DNA of 64,000 nt from Massilia sp. Leaf139. GTDB taxonomy: Bacteria > Pseudomonadota > Gammaproteobacteria > Burkholderiales > Burkholderiaceae_D. Made by a program: the position numbers and the translations under genes. The stretch's first letter is position 1. The number at the start of each line of letters is the position of its first letter. Shown here piece by piece: positions 1-7,829 of the stretch. The notes under the pieces were generated by a model. That model did no database searches, was not told the origin of the DNA, and saw only the letters and a list, made by a program, of their open reading frames with translations. The stretch lies in the NCBI RefSeq assembly GCF_001424165.1, contig NZ_LMOJ01000024.1:55025-119024 (forward strand). The letters run 5' to 3'.

Positions 1-906
1 CAGTTCGTGACCATGATGCTGATGCTGCTCACGCCCCTGAAGTCGCTGGCCGAAGTGAACGGCCCGATGCAGCGCGGGATTGCCGCCGCCGAAACCGTGT
101 TCGAGATGATCGACTCGCCGGTCGAGGAAGACACGGGCACGCGCGAACTGACCAAAGCCACCGGCCACCTGCGTTTCGAGAACGTCGTGTTCCGCTATCC
201 GAACGCCGCCAATCCGGCGCTGCAGGACGTCACGCTCGACATCCAGCCGGGCCAGACGGTGGCCCTGGTGGGCGTCTCGGGCGGCGGCAAATCCACTTTT
301 GTGAACCTCGCCACCCGCTTCTACGACCCGGAAGGCGGGCGCATCCTGCTCGACGGCGTGCCCTACCGCGACATCAAGCTGACCAGCCTGCGGGCCCAGC
401 TGGCGATGGTGAGCCAGAACGTGGTGCTGTTCGACGACACGCTGGCGGCCAACATCGCCTATGGCGTCGAGCGCATCGACTACGAGCGCCTGGCGGCCGC
501 AGTCAAAGCCGCGCACCTGACGGATGTGGTGGCGCGCCTGCCGGACGGCGTCGAATCGATGATCGGCGAGAACGGCATGCGCCTGTCGGGCGGCCAGCGC
601 CAGCGCGTGGCGATCGCGCGCGCGATCTACAAGGACGCGCCGATCCTGATCCTCGACGAGGCGACGTCGGCGCTGGACAACGAATCCGAACGCGCCGTGC
701 AGGCGGCTCTCGACACCCTCATGGCGGGGCGCACCACGATCGTGATCGCGCACCGCCTGTCGACCATCGAGCGCGCCGACCGCATCGTGGTGATGGAAGC
801 GGGCCGCATCGTCGAGCAGGGCACGCACGAGGCGCTGCTGGCGCAGGGCGGCATGTACGCCAACCTGTACCGCCTGCAGTTCGCAGCCGCGACGGAGCAG
901 GGATGA
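1..906 (+). CDS. msbA: Lipid A export ABC transporter MsbA, C-terminal part (5' end outside window)
   Basis: Homodimeric inner-membrane ABC exporter that flips lipid A-core to the periplasmic leaflet. The gene is cut at the left edge: the frame is open from base 1 and only the end of the membrane domain plus the nucleotide-binding domain are present. Counting from the Met at base 7, Walker A (GVSGGGKST) is at residues 89-97, the Q-loop Gln is near 137, the LSGGQ signature is at 193-197 and Walker B ([11 protein letters not shown]) is at 213-223. The H-loop follows (IAHRLST). It overlaps the next gene, waaF, by 4 bases (ATGA), consistent with an LPS operon. A generic lipid/multidrug exporter is the only realistic alternative. 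Confidence 0.93.
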   Translation, partial: QFVTMMLMLLTPLKSLAEVNGPMQRGIAAAETVFEMIDSPVEEDTGTRELTKATGHLRFENVVFRYPNAANPALQDVTLDIQPGQTVALVGVSGGGKSTFVNLATRFYDPEGGRILLDGVPYRDIKLTSLRAQLAMVSQNVVLFDDTLAANIAYGVERIDYERLAAAVKAAHLTDVVARLPDGVESMIGENGMRLSGGQRQRVAIARAIYKDAPILILDEATSALDNESERAVQAALDTLMAGRTTIVIAHRLSTIERADRIVVMEAGRIVEQGTHEALLAQGGMYANLYRLQFAAATEQG

Positions 907-1928
907 GCGAACGCACCCTCGTCATCTCGCCCAACTGGATCGGCGACGCCGTGATGGCGCAGCCGCTGCTGCAGCGTCTGAAGGAACGGCATCCGGAGCG
1001 TCCCATCGACGTGCTGGCGCCGCCCTCGGTCGCGCCGGTGTGGCGCGCGGCGAGCGAAGTCGACACCGTGCTGGAAACCCCGTTCAAGCACAAGGCGCTG
1101 CAGCTGCGCGAACGCTGGAAGTATGCGCAGGTGCTGCGCGCACGCGGCTATGCCGACGCGTACGTGCTGCCGAACACCCTGAAATATGCGCTGATTCCCT
1201 GGCTGGCCGGGATCCGGCGCCGGGTCGGCTACAAGGGAGAGATGCGCTACGGCCTGGTGAACGTGATGCATCACGACGATACGCCGCCGCGCCCGATGGT
1301 GCCGTTCTATGCCGCGCTGGCGCTGGCGCCGGACGCGCCCCTGCAGCCGGCGCCGCGGCCGCGCCTGCAGGTAGCCCATGAACGCATCGAGGCCGCCTGC
1401 GCACGGCATGGCGTCGAAGCCGGACGCACCCTGGTGGTGTTCGCGCCGGGCGCCGAATTCGGTTCGGCCAAGCGCTGGCCGCCGCGCCACTTCGCGGCGC
1501 TGGCGCAAGCCATCCTGGCCCAGGACGGCGGCGCCCAGATCGCGCTGCTCGGGTCGCCCAAAGACCGCGAGACCTGCGACGAGGTGCTGGCGCTGGCCGG
1601 CGCGGCCGCGGCCTCGATGCTGAACCTGGCGGGCCGCACCCAGCTCGACGAGGCGGTCGCGCTGATCGCGCGCGCCGGCGCCGTCGTGGCCAACGATTCC
1701 GGCCTGCTGCACATTGCCTCCAGCCTGAACCGACCGGTGATCGCGTTGTATGGCCCGACCGATCCGGATCACGCGCCGCCGTTTTCGGACATGGCGCGCG
1801 CGCTGTCGCTACGCATCGAGTGTTCGCCGTGCAGGCAGCGTGAATGCCCGCTGGGGCATCACAATTGCATGGAGCAGATGGAAGCGCCGCTGGTGTGGCG
1901 TGAGTTGCGGCCGATGTTGGTGCGATAG
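903..1928 (+). CDS. waaF: ADP-heptose--LPS heptosyltransferase II (WaaF)
   Basis: Glycosyltransferase family 9 enzyme adding the second L-glycero-D-manno-heptose to the LPS inner core at the cytoplasmic face. The 341-aa length is normal. The N-terminus ([21 protein letters not shown]) carries the GT9 start motif. The mid-protein [14 protein letters not shown] segment and the C-terminal NDSGLLHIA segment are typical of heptosyltransferase II. The start ATG overlaps the msbA stop, suggesting translational coupling. A strong hairpin follows within 30 bases of the stop. Confidence 0.94.
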   Translation: MSERTLVISPNWIGDAVMAQPLLQRLKERHPERPIDVLAPPSVAPVWRAASEVDTVLETPFKHKALQLRERWKYAQVLRARGYADAYVLPNTLKYALIPWLAGIRRRVGYKGEMRYGLVNVMHHDDTPPRPMVPFYAALALAPDAPLQPAPRPRLQVAHERIEAACARHGVEAGRTLVVFAPGAEFGSAKRWPPRHFAALAQAILAQDGGAQIALLGSPKDRETCDEVLALAGAAAASMLNLAGRTQLDEAVALIARAGAVVANDSGLLHIASSLNRPVIALYGPTDPDHAPPFSDMARALSLRIECSPCRQRECPLGHHNCMEQMEAPLVWRELRPMLVR

Positions 1929-1954
1929 ACGTCCGGGTAAGTTAAGACACGAAA

Positions 1955-1983
1955 AACGCGTGGGCACCCCGTGCCCACGCGTT
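1955..1983. repeat. REP-like hairpin, single unit (copy A)
   Basis: Perfect 13-base inverted repeat: arms AACGCGTGGGCAC and GTGCCCACGCGTT separated by CCC. It belongs to the dispersed palindrome family found at eight other places in the window. Its position between the convergent waaF and GH1-RmlD genes would let it end transcription or protect the 3' end of mRNA, although there is no T-run. Confidence 0.8.
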
Positions 1984-2042
1984 CGTACATCAAATTGCCC
2001 GTAACGCATAACGCGGACGCGCGGCCCGGCGTTACGCTTCGA

Positions 2043-4304
2043 TCAGCTCGCGTAATGCGCCGCTTCCCCCACCATCTCGCCATCGTCGACCGCATGTTCT
2101 TCGAGCGCCTTGAGGTAGCGACCCAGCGCATCTTCGAGCGAGGGCAATAGCATGCCGCGTTCGCTGCCCAGCGCCGAGTATTGCGGACGCACCGCCACAT
2201 AGCCCAGCTCCGTCGCCGGCCGTTCTTCCAGCGTGCGCGCCTCGATGCCGGCCACTTCACAGGCCTTGCGCGCCAGTTCGGCCCAGGTCACGGCCTGGCC
2301 GTTGGTGAGATGCCAAATGCCGCGTTCGCGGTCGATCAGCAGATCCAGGCTGACGTTGACCAGATCCGGCACATAGGTCGGCGTCACCACCAGGTCGTTC
2401 GAGGCCGTGAACGGCCGGCCGGACTTCATGGCGGCCAGGGCCTGGGTGACGAAGTTGTGCTTGTCCCATGGGCCGAAGAAGGAACTGGTGCGGATGACCA
2501 GTGCCTGCGGATCGGCTTCCAGCACGCGGCGTTCGGACTCGGCCTTGCTGCGGCCATACACGCCCAGCGGCGCCACCCCATCGGATTCGACATACGGCGT
2601 GTCCTTCGCGCCGTCGAACACCAGGTCGCTGGAGAAGGTCATGAAGCGCAGCGCGTGGCGGATGCAAGCCAGGGCCAGGATGGTCGGGCCGTGCGTGTTC
2701 CCGTCCATGCAGCCGTCGATGTCGCGCTCGGCCTCGTCGACGCGCACGTAGCCGCCGGCGTTGATGATCGCCCAGGGCTTGAAGCGCTGGATCGCCGCTT
2801 CGACCGAGGCCGGATCGGTGATGTCCATCTCTTGGCGCGTGAGCACGTGATGGGCCAGGTTGCGCTTTTCGCAGATGCGCGCGAAGGCCGAGCCGAGGGT
2901 GCCGGTGGCGCCCGTGATCAGGATCGGCTGCACATGGTTCGACTTGAACTGCCCGCGCACCGCGATGTCGGCCACCGCCGTCCGCGTCGCCACCGGCTTG
3001 CACAGGAAGCGGCCCGGCCGGCGCCACCAGCCCTGGCCCTGCAGCACAGGGTGCGTCAGCGGACGGCCGCTGGCCAGTTCGCGCATCAGGGTGGCAACCG
3101 CCGTCGGGCGCGGAACCGGCCCGCGCACGTCGAACGGGCCCGGTTCGTAGTAGCCGCGGCATTCGGTGACCAGGCAGTTCCAGTCGTAGGAGCCGAGCAG
3201 GGCCCAGACCGTGACGGCACGGATGTCGGCGCCGGCGGCCTTGGTCTTGCGGGCGGCATTCCAGATCTCGAGCAGCCAGCGCATCTGGTCTTCGCGGTTG
3301 GCGTCGATGTGGGCCTCGGTGACCGCGATCGGCAGGCCGTAGCGATCCCAGGTTTCCTGCAGCAGGGGCCCGATGCCAGGCGTCGGCGTGGCCAGGGCGC
3401 GCGGGGTCTCGATGTCGGCGTGAACGTGGCCGTCGTACGCGTGGACACGGTCCTGCGGATAGCGTTCGGTACGGTGATCGAGCCAGCGCTCGCTGGTAGC
3501 GTAATAGTTGGCGCCGATGATATCGGGCGGGCAGCTGTTCTCGCGGAACCAGAGCAGCTCGTCGCAGGTGGCGCCGGACTCCAGCAGGTAAGTCCACAGC
3601 GCATGCTGCGGGTCGACTTTCCCGCACAGGATGTCCCAGGCCAGCCAGCGCCGCTCGTTGAAGAAGTTCGCCAGCCACGCCATCTCGGGCGTGCTGTAGG
3701 TTTTCGACAGGTCGTCGGTCTGTACCAGCTTGGCATCCGGGTTGACGGCGCGAATGGCGCGCATCGACAGCACGGTTGCCTTGCATTGATTGAGCAGGGC
3801 GCGCACGAAGGTCGTGTGGCTCTTTCCATGCGGGTACCAGACGCCGGCCAGACCGGAGAAGCGCGCTGTCGTCAGGATTTCGTTGACGGGGGTGTAGTAC
3901 TCGACCCACGGATAGCGCTGGGCTACCGCGCCGGCGTACTCGGCGAGCTTTTCGGGAAAGGCTGGATCGACCAGGCTTGTATGTTCAGGGCCGCTCCCAT
4001 GGTGGATCAGGCCGACGATCGGCGTGACCCCGAGGCGTTGCAGCGCGGGCAGGCGCGCATCGGCCCACGACCAGTCGGCATGCTCGATGCCGGTCGGCGC
4101 GGTGCGCTCCCACAGCACCGGATAGCGGATCGCTTTGATACCGAGCGAGGCGAAGCGCTCGATGTCCTCCACGCGGTCTGCGTGGCCGTTGCGTTCCATC
4201 TGGCTGAAGTAGTTGTCGCGTACGCGGTTGACTGTACATTCGAGTCCGCCCCAAAGCGCCAGCTCGGGTGCGGTATCTGGCTGGATTTGCTTACTGATGT
4301 TCAT
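2043..4304 (-). CDS. Fused GH1-like glycoside hydrolase / RmlD-like sugar-nucleotide reductase
   Basis: A 753-aa two-domain protein. Residues 1-430 are a beta/alpha-barrel resembling GH1 beta-glucosidases: the acid/base Asn-Glu pair is at 141-142 (TPVNEI) and a nucleophile-like Glu at 330 (AVTEAH). Residues 459-740 are an extended short-chain dehydrogenase of the RmlD (dTDP-4-dehydrorhamnose reductase) type, with a Rossmann motif at 463-471 (ITGATGTLG), SSDLVFDG near 558-565 and the catalytic Tyr583-x3-Lys587. There is no signal peptide, so a cytoplasmic role in sugar or exopolysaccharide metabolism is inferred. The gene is monocistronic. The barrel may be a degenerate hydrolase; the substrate is unknown. 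Confidence 0.85.
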   Translation of the reverse strand: MNISKQIQPDTAPELALWGGLECTVNRVRDNYFSQMERNGHADRVEDIERFASLGIKAIRYPVLWERTAPTGIEHADWSWADARLPALQRLGVTPIVGLIHHGSGPEHTSLVDPAFPEKLAEYAGAVAQRYPWVEYYTPVNEILTTARFSGLAGVWYPHGKSHTTFVRALLNQCKATVLSMRAIRAVNPDAKLVQTDDLSKTYSTPEMAWLANFFNERRWLAWDILCGKVDPQHALWTYLLESGATCDELLWFRENSCPPDIIGANYYATSERWLDHRTERYPQDRVHAYDGHVHADIETPRALATPTPGIGPLLQETWDRYGLPIAVTEAHIDANREDQMRWLLEIWNAARKTKAAGADIRAVTVWALLGSYDWNCLVTECRGYYEPGPFDVRGPVPRPTAVATLMRELASGRPLTHPVLQGQGWWRRPGRFLCKPVATRTAVADIAVRGQFKSNHVQPILITGATGTLGSAFARICEKRNLAHHVLTRQEMDITDPASVEAAIQRFKPWAIINAGGYVRVDEAERDIDGCMDGNTHGPTILALACIRHALRFMTFSSDLVFDGAKDTPYVESDGVAPLGVYGRSKAESERRVLEADPQALVIRTSSFFGPWDKHNFVTQALAAMKSGRPFTASNDLVVTPTYVPDLVNVSLDLLIDRERGIWHLTNGQAVTWAELARKACEVAGIEARTLEERPATELGYVAVRPQYSALGSERGMLLPSLEDALGRYLKALEEHAVDDGEMVGEAAHYAS

Positions 4305-4550
4305 GAGTGATACCTGCTTTGTTGAAGACAGGCTTAAGCCTAGCGGCCCTGCGCAGGCTGTTATGTGAATCGGCTAACATATAAGTGACATTTCGGACTA
4401 GTCCTACTTTTTGTCTTCATATCCATTTCCTCTGCTAAATATCTGCTATCTTCCGCGAAATCGTGCGCTTCTGTTGGCTGCCGGAAGGCAGAATTATCGC
4501 ATTGTTGTTACTTCAGCAATTCCGTCAAAATCACTTTGTGGAGCGGGCCT

Positions 4551-4787
4551 ATGTATATGGTGTATTGGACGATTATTGAGGAAACGGATTGCCGTCCGCA
4601 TGCCCAGGGCTTCGGCACCGACGAAATGGTCAAGGCCATGGGCTTCATGGAGGATTTGCGGCGCCGCCAGCGCGAAGGCAAGGGCGTGCGCTTCATCACG
4701 ATGTGCTCCGAGCACCCGGATGTGGTGGGGCATCCGGGCGTGGATGTAACGGGGCCGGACTATAACTGGAAGAAGCGGCGGCGGTGA
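4551..4787 (+). CDS. Small conserved protein of unknown function (78 aa)
   Basis: A 78-aa soluble basic protein with a central segment GVRFITMCSEHPDVVGHPGV and a Lys/Arg-rich tail (WKKRRR). I do not recognise a named family; similar short proteins occur in related Burkholderiales as far as I recall. ATG 4551 is chosen over the in-frame TTG at 4536 because GGAGCGG lies four bases upstream. It stands alone, divergent from the GH1-RmlD gene. Confidence 0.7.
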   Translation: MYMVYWTIIEETDCRPHAQGFGTDEMVKAMGFMEDLRRRQREGKGVRFITMCSEHPDVVGHPGVDVTGPDYNWKKRRR

Positions 4788-4836
4788 GGGCGGAGCAGGC
4801 GCTTCTTCATTTTACGCTGCTGAAGTTGACTGCACT

Positions 4837-5907
4837 TCATGCGACATCCCCTCCGGCGGCGATCGTGCGCAACGACGCCTCGACGTAAGGCCGCTCGGAA
4901 CCGTGCACGAGGCGATGGAATTGTCTGGCGGCTGCCAGCACGAATGGCATGCGCTCTGCAGTTAGCCACAGCTGCGCGCCCTTCTTCTTGGAAAACCAGG
5001 AGGTGAAACCGTTCTTCGCCCGGCACTCGGCCGACAGCGTCAGCTTGATTTCCTCATAGTCGCCCGTTGGAAAATCGGTTGCCCAGGCATACTGGTTCAC
5101 GGCCAGCAGCTTTTGCAGGACGGGATCGTTGTACATGAGTTTTTGGAGAATATTCACTTGTTCGTGTCGAGCAAGGCTTTCAACGCTTGACGCCAGGTCT
5201 CCTGAAACGATGTGACTGAATCCGTTCTTGATCTCTGCAAACGGCGTTCCAAACCGAAGCGTGTTCCTGTCTACCGCCCAGTGCACCGGATACTTATCGC
5301 TCTGCCTTTTGTCGAGGTAGGCATTGAACTCCTCCCACCCACGCTCCATAAAAAATCTGTGTAGCGGATAGATATCCAAAAACAGATGTGCATTCCCGAA
5401 ACCCAGCTTCTTGACCATGTACCCTGCCGCGGTCTCCGTGAAAGATTGCACCATCGTCGACGCCCCCGCTCCGGGATACGCGGCGTAAGCCCGCCCGACC
5501 TGCTCGCGCACGCGGCGGTTCTTCGCGTTCACGTCGGCCGAATGCAGCAGCCCGCAACCCACCTGTTTCGATGCAAAGGCCGTTAGCCCCGCCCACTGGA
5601 AGCGGTTATCCGCCAGCCATAACTTCGCATACGCCGCATTGATACGCCGGTTGCGCTCGCGGTCGTTGCCTTCCAGGCTGCCGTCGATGCTGAGGATGTT
5701 TTCGGCCTCGAGTTGGAAACTGCGCCACAGGTGTTCCGGCGTCAGGATCGGGACGCCGATCGCCTTCTCCACGGTCGCCGCCGGGCCGATTTGGTGGTGC
5801 AGCTTGCATTCGCCGATCGGCTTGATGTTGCGGTGGATGGGAATGCCGTGGTACTTGTGCATGGCGAACCAGGGGTTCGGCGTTCCGGGGAGGTAGCGGG
5901 CCTGCAT
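4837..5907 (-). CDS. Unknown protein following a PAAR protein; candidate type VI cargo (DUF2515-like?)
   Basis: A 356-aa protein with no signal peptide or clear membrane segment. It starts 10 bases after the stop of the PAAR gene, so the two are almost certainly co-transcribed. The segment QWAGLTAFASKQVGCGLLHS (residues ~104-123) recalls the DUF2515 family found beside type VI tip proteins, but that is from memory. The middle contains aromatic-rich stretches (HLFLDIYPLHRFFMERGWEEF) and the C-terminus is basic. PAAR-linked genes often encode toxins loaded on the VgrG spike. No recognisable catalytic motif and no neighbouring immunity gene are visible, so the effector role is only inferred from position. 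Confidence 0.6.
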   Translation of the reverse strand: MQARYLPGTPNPWFAMHKYHGIPIHRNIKPIGECKLHHQIGPAATVEKAIGVPILTPEHLWRSFQLEAENILSIDGSLEGNDRERNRRINAAYAKLWLADNRFQWAGLTAFASKQVGCGLLHSADVNAKNRRVREQVGRAYAAYPGAGASTMVQSFTETAAGYMVKKLGFGNAHLFLDIYPLHRFFMERGWEEFNAYLDKRQSDKYPVHWAVDRNTLRFGTPFAEIKNGFSHIVSGDLASSVESLARHEQVNILQKLMYNDPVLQKLLAVNQYAWATDFPTGDYEEIKLTLSAECRAKNGFTSWFSKKKGAQLWLTAERMPFVLAAARQFHRLVHGSERPYVEASLRTIAAGGDVA

Positions 5908-5917
5908 GAGTTGCGCC

Positions 5918-6472
5918 TCAATTGGCCTCGTCCATCAACCAGGTGACGGCGCCGGCCCGCTGCGTGGCCGCGAGCGGCTCGGTGCGTCCCTGGCCGTCGA
6001 GCAGATCCTGGAGCGATTCAGCTCCCAGATCCAGCCGGTAGGCGCCGGTCTCCAGCGGCAGCAAGGTGTCCGGATCGAGCAGCACGATCGGCAGCAGGCC
6101 GCTGTCGTCCGGCCGCAGCGCCGCTGCGTTGGCGAGCGCCGCCGCATCGCGCGCCGCGGCGAGCTGGCCGGCATACCAGTCGGCGTCGACCGACTGGCAG
6201 GCCAGGCGCTGGGCGGCCACCAGGCGCGGCGGCGGGCTGCACTGGCACAAGCACAGGTCGTCGTGCAGGGCGGCCAAGCGGCCGTCGATCGTCTCGTCCA
6301 GGCGCGGGCCGTCGGGCACGATCACGCCTTCGGACAGGCAGGCGGCGCACCAGCAGGTGTCGCCCACGACCGCCAGCGCAACGCCGTCGATGGTGCGGAA
6401 ACGGCTGCCGGACGTGACCTTGCCGCCGGCCGTGGTCGGCGCACCGAGCGTGATGAAATATCTGTCGACCAT
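5918..6472 (-). CDS. PAAR-domain protein (type VI secretion spike tip)
   Basis: A 184-aa protein. The first ~85 residues form a PAAR domain: YFITLGAPTTAGGKVTSGS, then TIDGVALAVVGDTCWC, with a metal-binding Cys/His cluster and a glycine-rich closing strand. PAAR proteins cap the VgrG spike and recruit effectors. The C-terminal ~100 residues lack a known fold and may be an adaptor for the downstream protein. The start at 6472 is supported by GGGGA four bases upstream; an in-frame ATG lies 15 bases earlier. No VgrG, Hcp or sheath gene is in the window, so this is an orphan PAAR module. Confidence 0.8.
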   Translation of the reverse strand: MVDRYFITLGAPTTAGGKVTSGSRFRTIDGVALAVVGDTCWCAACLSEGVIVPDGPRLDETIDGRLAALHDDLCLCQCSPPPRLVAAQRLACQSVDADWYAGQLAAARDAAALANAAALRPDDSGLLPIVLLDPDTLLPLETGAYRLDLGAESLQDLLDGQGRTEPLAATQRAGAVTWLMDEAN

Positions 6473-6631
6473 GGCGTCCCCGCGCATCCCCACGTTTCGG
6501 GCAAGCCTCCAATCTATCGACGGACGAGGCCGCTCGTTTGAGACAACGCAGGAGTGCAAGGCCGATCGCGGGGATGCGGGGGAAGCCTGGGTACGAAAAC
6601 GTTGTGCGCCAGCGTCACTGGCCCACGCAGC

Positions 6632-7708
6632 TTATGGCTGCAGCGAAAATGCCTCGGCGATCGACACCAGTTCGCCGGTGCCCGCCGCATCGTAGCCGGG
6701 CAGGGCGGCCACCAGCCGGTGGTAGGCCGGGTCGCGCATCAGGTCGAGCAGCTGGCGCATGGCCGGCTCGTCGACTGCGTCGGTGCGCAGCGCAAAATAA
6801 TAGTATTCGCGCACCAGCGGCAGGAAATCGAGCTTGAACTGGGCGCTGGCCGCGCGCATGCCGAAGCCGGCGTCGGCCATGCCGCTGGCGATGTAGGCCG
6901 CGACTGCCGAATGGGTGAATTCGGCGCTGTTGTAGCCGTTGATCGATTCGAGCGGCGGGCCGCTTTCGGCCAGCATCATTTCCAGCAGCATGCGGGTGCC
7001 GGAACCGGCTTGCCGGTTCACGAAGCGCACATCCGGCCGCGCCAGGTCAGCCAGGCCGCGCAGGCCGAGCGGATTGCCGCGCGCCGTGATCAGGCCTTGC
7101 TGGCGGCCGGCCACGCGCACCAGGCAATGCTGGTTCGGATCGAGCCAGCGCAGGTACCAGGCGCAGGTGGCCGCCTCGAAGCGTCCGAGCGGAATGTGGA
7201 AGCCGGCCAGGTCGCATTCGCGCCGCGCCAGCGCCGCCACGGCGTCGGTACTGGTGCGGTAGCGCAGGTCGAGCGGCAGGGCGTCGCGGTCGATGCTGCC
7301 GATCAGCGCGGCCACCGCGAAGCCGTGGCTGGCGTCCATGCGCAGCGTGCGCGGCTTGTTGGCCGTGATGCGTCCGAGTTCCGCTTCCAGTTCCGAGGCC
7401 AGGCTGTGCAGGGTCGGCGACAGGCGCGCGGCGATGCGGCGGTCGGCCCAGACCAGCTTTTGCGCCAGCGGCGTGAGGCTCGTGCCGCGCCCGCGCCCCG
7501 TTTGCAGCAACTGCTCGCCGAACAGGGCTTCGGCTGAGCGCAGCAAGCCCCAGGCATAGCGGTAGGACAGGCCGACGCTTTTGGCCGCCTGGGCGATGGA
7601 GCCAGTGTCCTGGATCGACAACAGCAGGCCGAGCAGGTCGGCCGTGTCGAGCGGCGCTTCGCCCTTGACGCTGATTTCCCAGTGCGGGCGGATGTGAACT
7701 TTGAGCAT
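6632..7708 (-). CDS. ModE-type winged-helix regulator with a periplasmic-binding-protein-like sensor domain
   Basis: A 358-aa cytoplasmic regulator. Residues ~20-110 match the ModE/LysR-type winged helix (LLLSIQDTGSIAQAAKSVGLSYRYAW, then GRGRGTSLT as in ModE). Residues ~120-345 look like a PBP-like ligand domain (FVNRQAGSGTRMLLEMML; ADAGFGMRAASAQFKLDFLPL) of the type fused to HTH domains in molybdate/tungstate-linked regulators. It is divergent from the OFA transporter, and the 121-bp gap holds a strong palindrome. It sits at the head of the Mo/W formate dehydrogenase region, so it probably couples that operon to molybdate, tungstate or a related ligand; this is inferred. Confidence 0.75.
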   Translation of the reverse strand: MLKVHIRPHWEISVKGEAPLDTADLLGLLLSIQDTGSIAQAAKSVGLSYRYAWGLLRSAEALFGEQLLQTGRGRGTSLTPLAQKLVWADRRIAARLSPTLHSLASELEAELGRITANKPRTLRMDASHGFAVAALIGSIDRDALPLDLRYRTSTDAVAALARRECDLAGFHIPLGRFEAATCAWYLRWLDPNQHCLVRVAGRQQGLITARGNPLGLRGLADLARPDVRFVNRQAGSGTRMLLEMMLAESGPPLESINGYNSAEFTHSAVAAYIASGMADAGFGMRAASAQFKLDFLPLVREYYYFALRTDAVDEPAMRQLLDLMRDPAYHRLVAALPGYDAAGTGELVSIAEAFSLQP

Positions 7709-7781
7709 ATGCTAAAAATAGCCTATTTCCATGCCAAAAACATCATGATACCTTCCAAAAGCAACAAAAAATGCTGGATAG

Positions 7782-7801
7782 ATATGCTTTAAAAAGCATA
7801 T
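7782..7801. promoter_or_regulatory. Candidate operator palindrome in the regulator/OFA intergenic gap
   Basis: Perfect inverted repeat with arms ATATGCTTT and AAAGCATAT around AA. It lies 28 bases before the OFA start codon. A related weaker copy (GCATATGC, then GCTA-AAAA-TAGC) overlaps the regulator's own start at 7705-7723. AT-rich palindromes of this layout fit ModE-type operators, so autoregulation and control of the formate genes are plausible. Confidence 0.55.
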
Positions 7802-7829
7802 TTAAAACTATAAAACCGGAGGGGACGAG

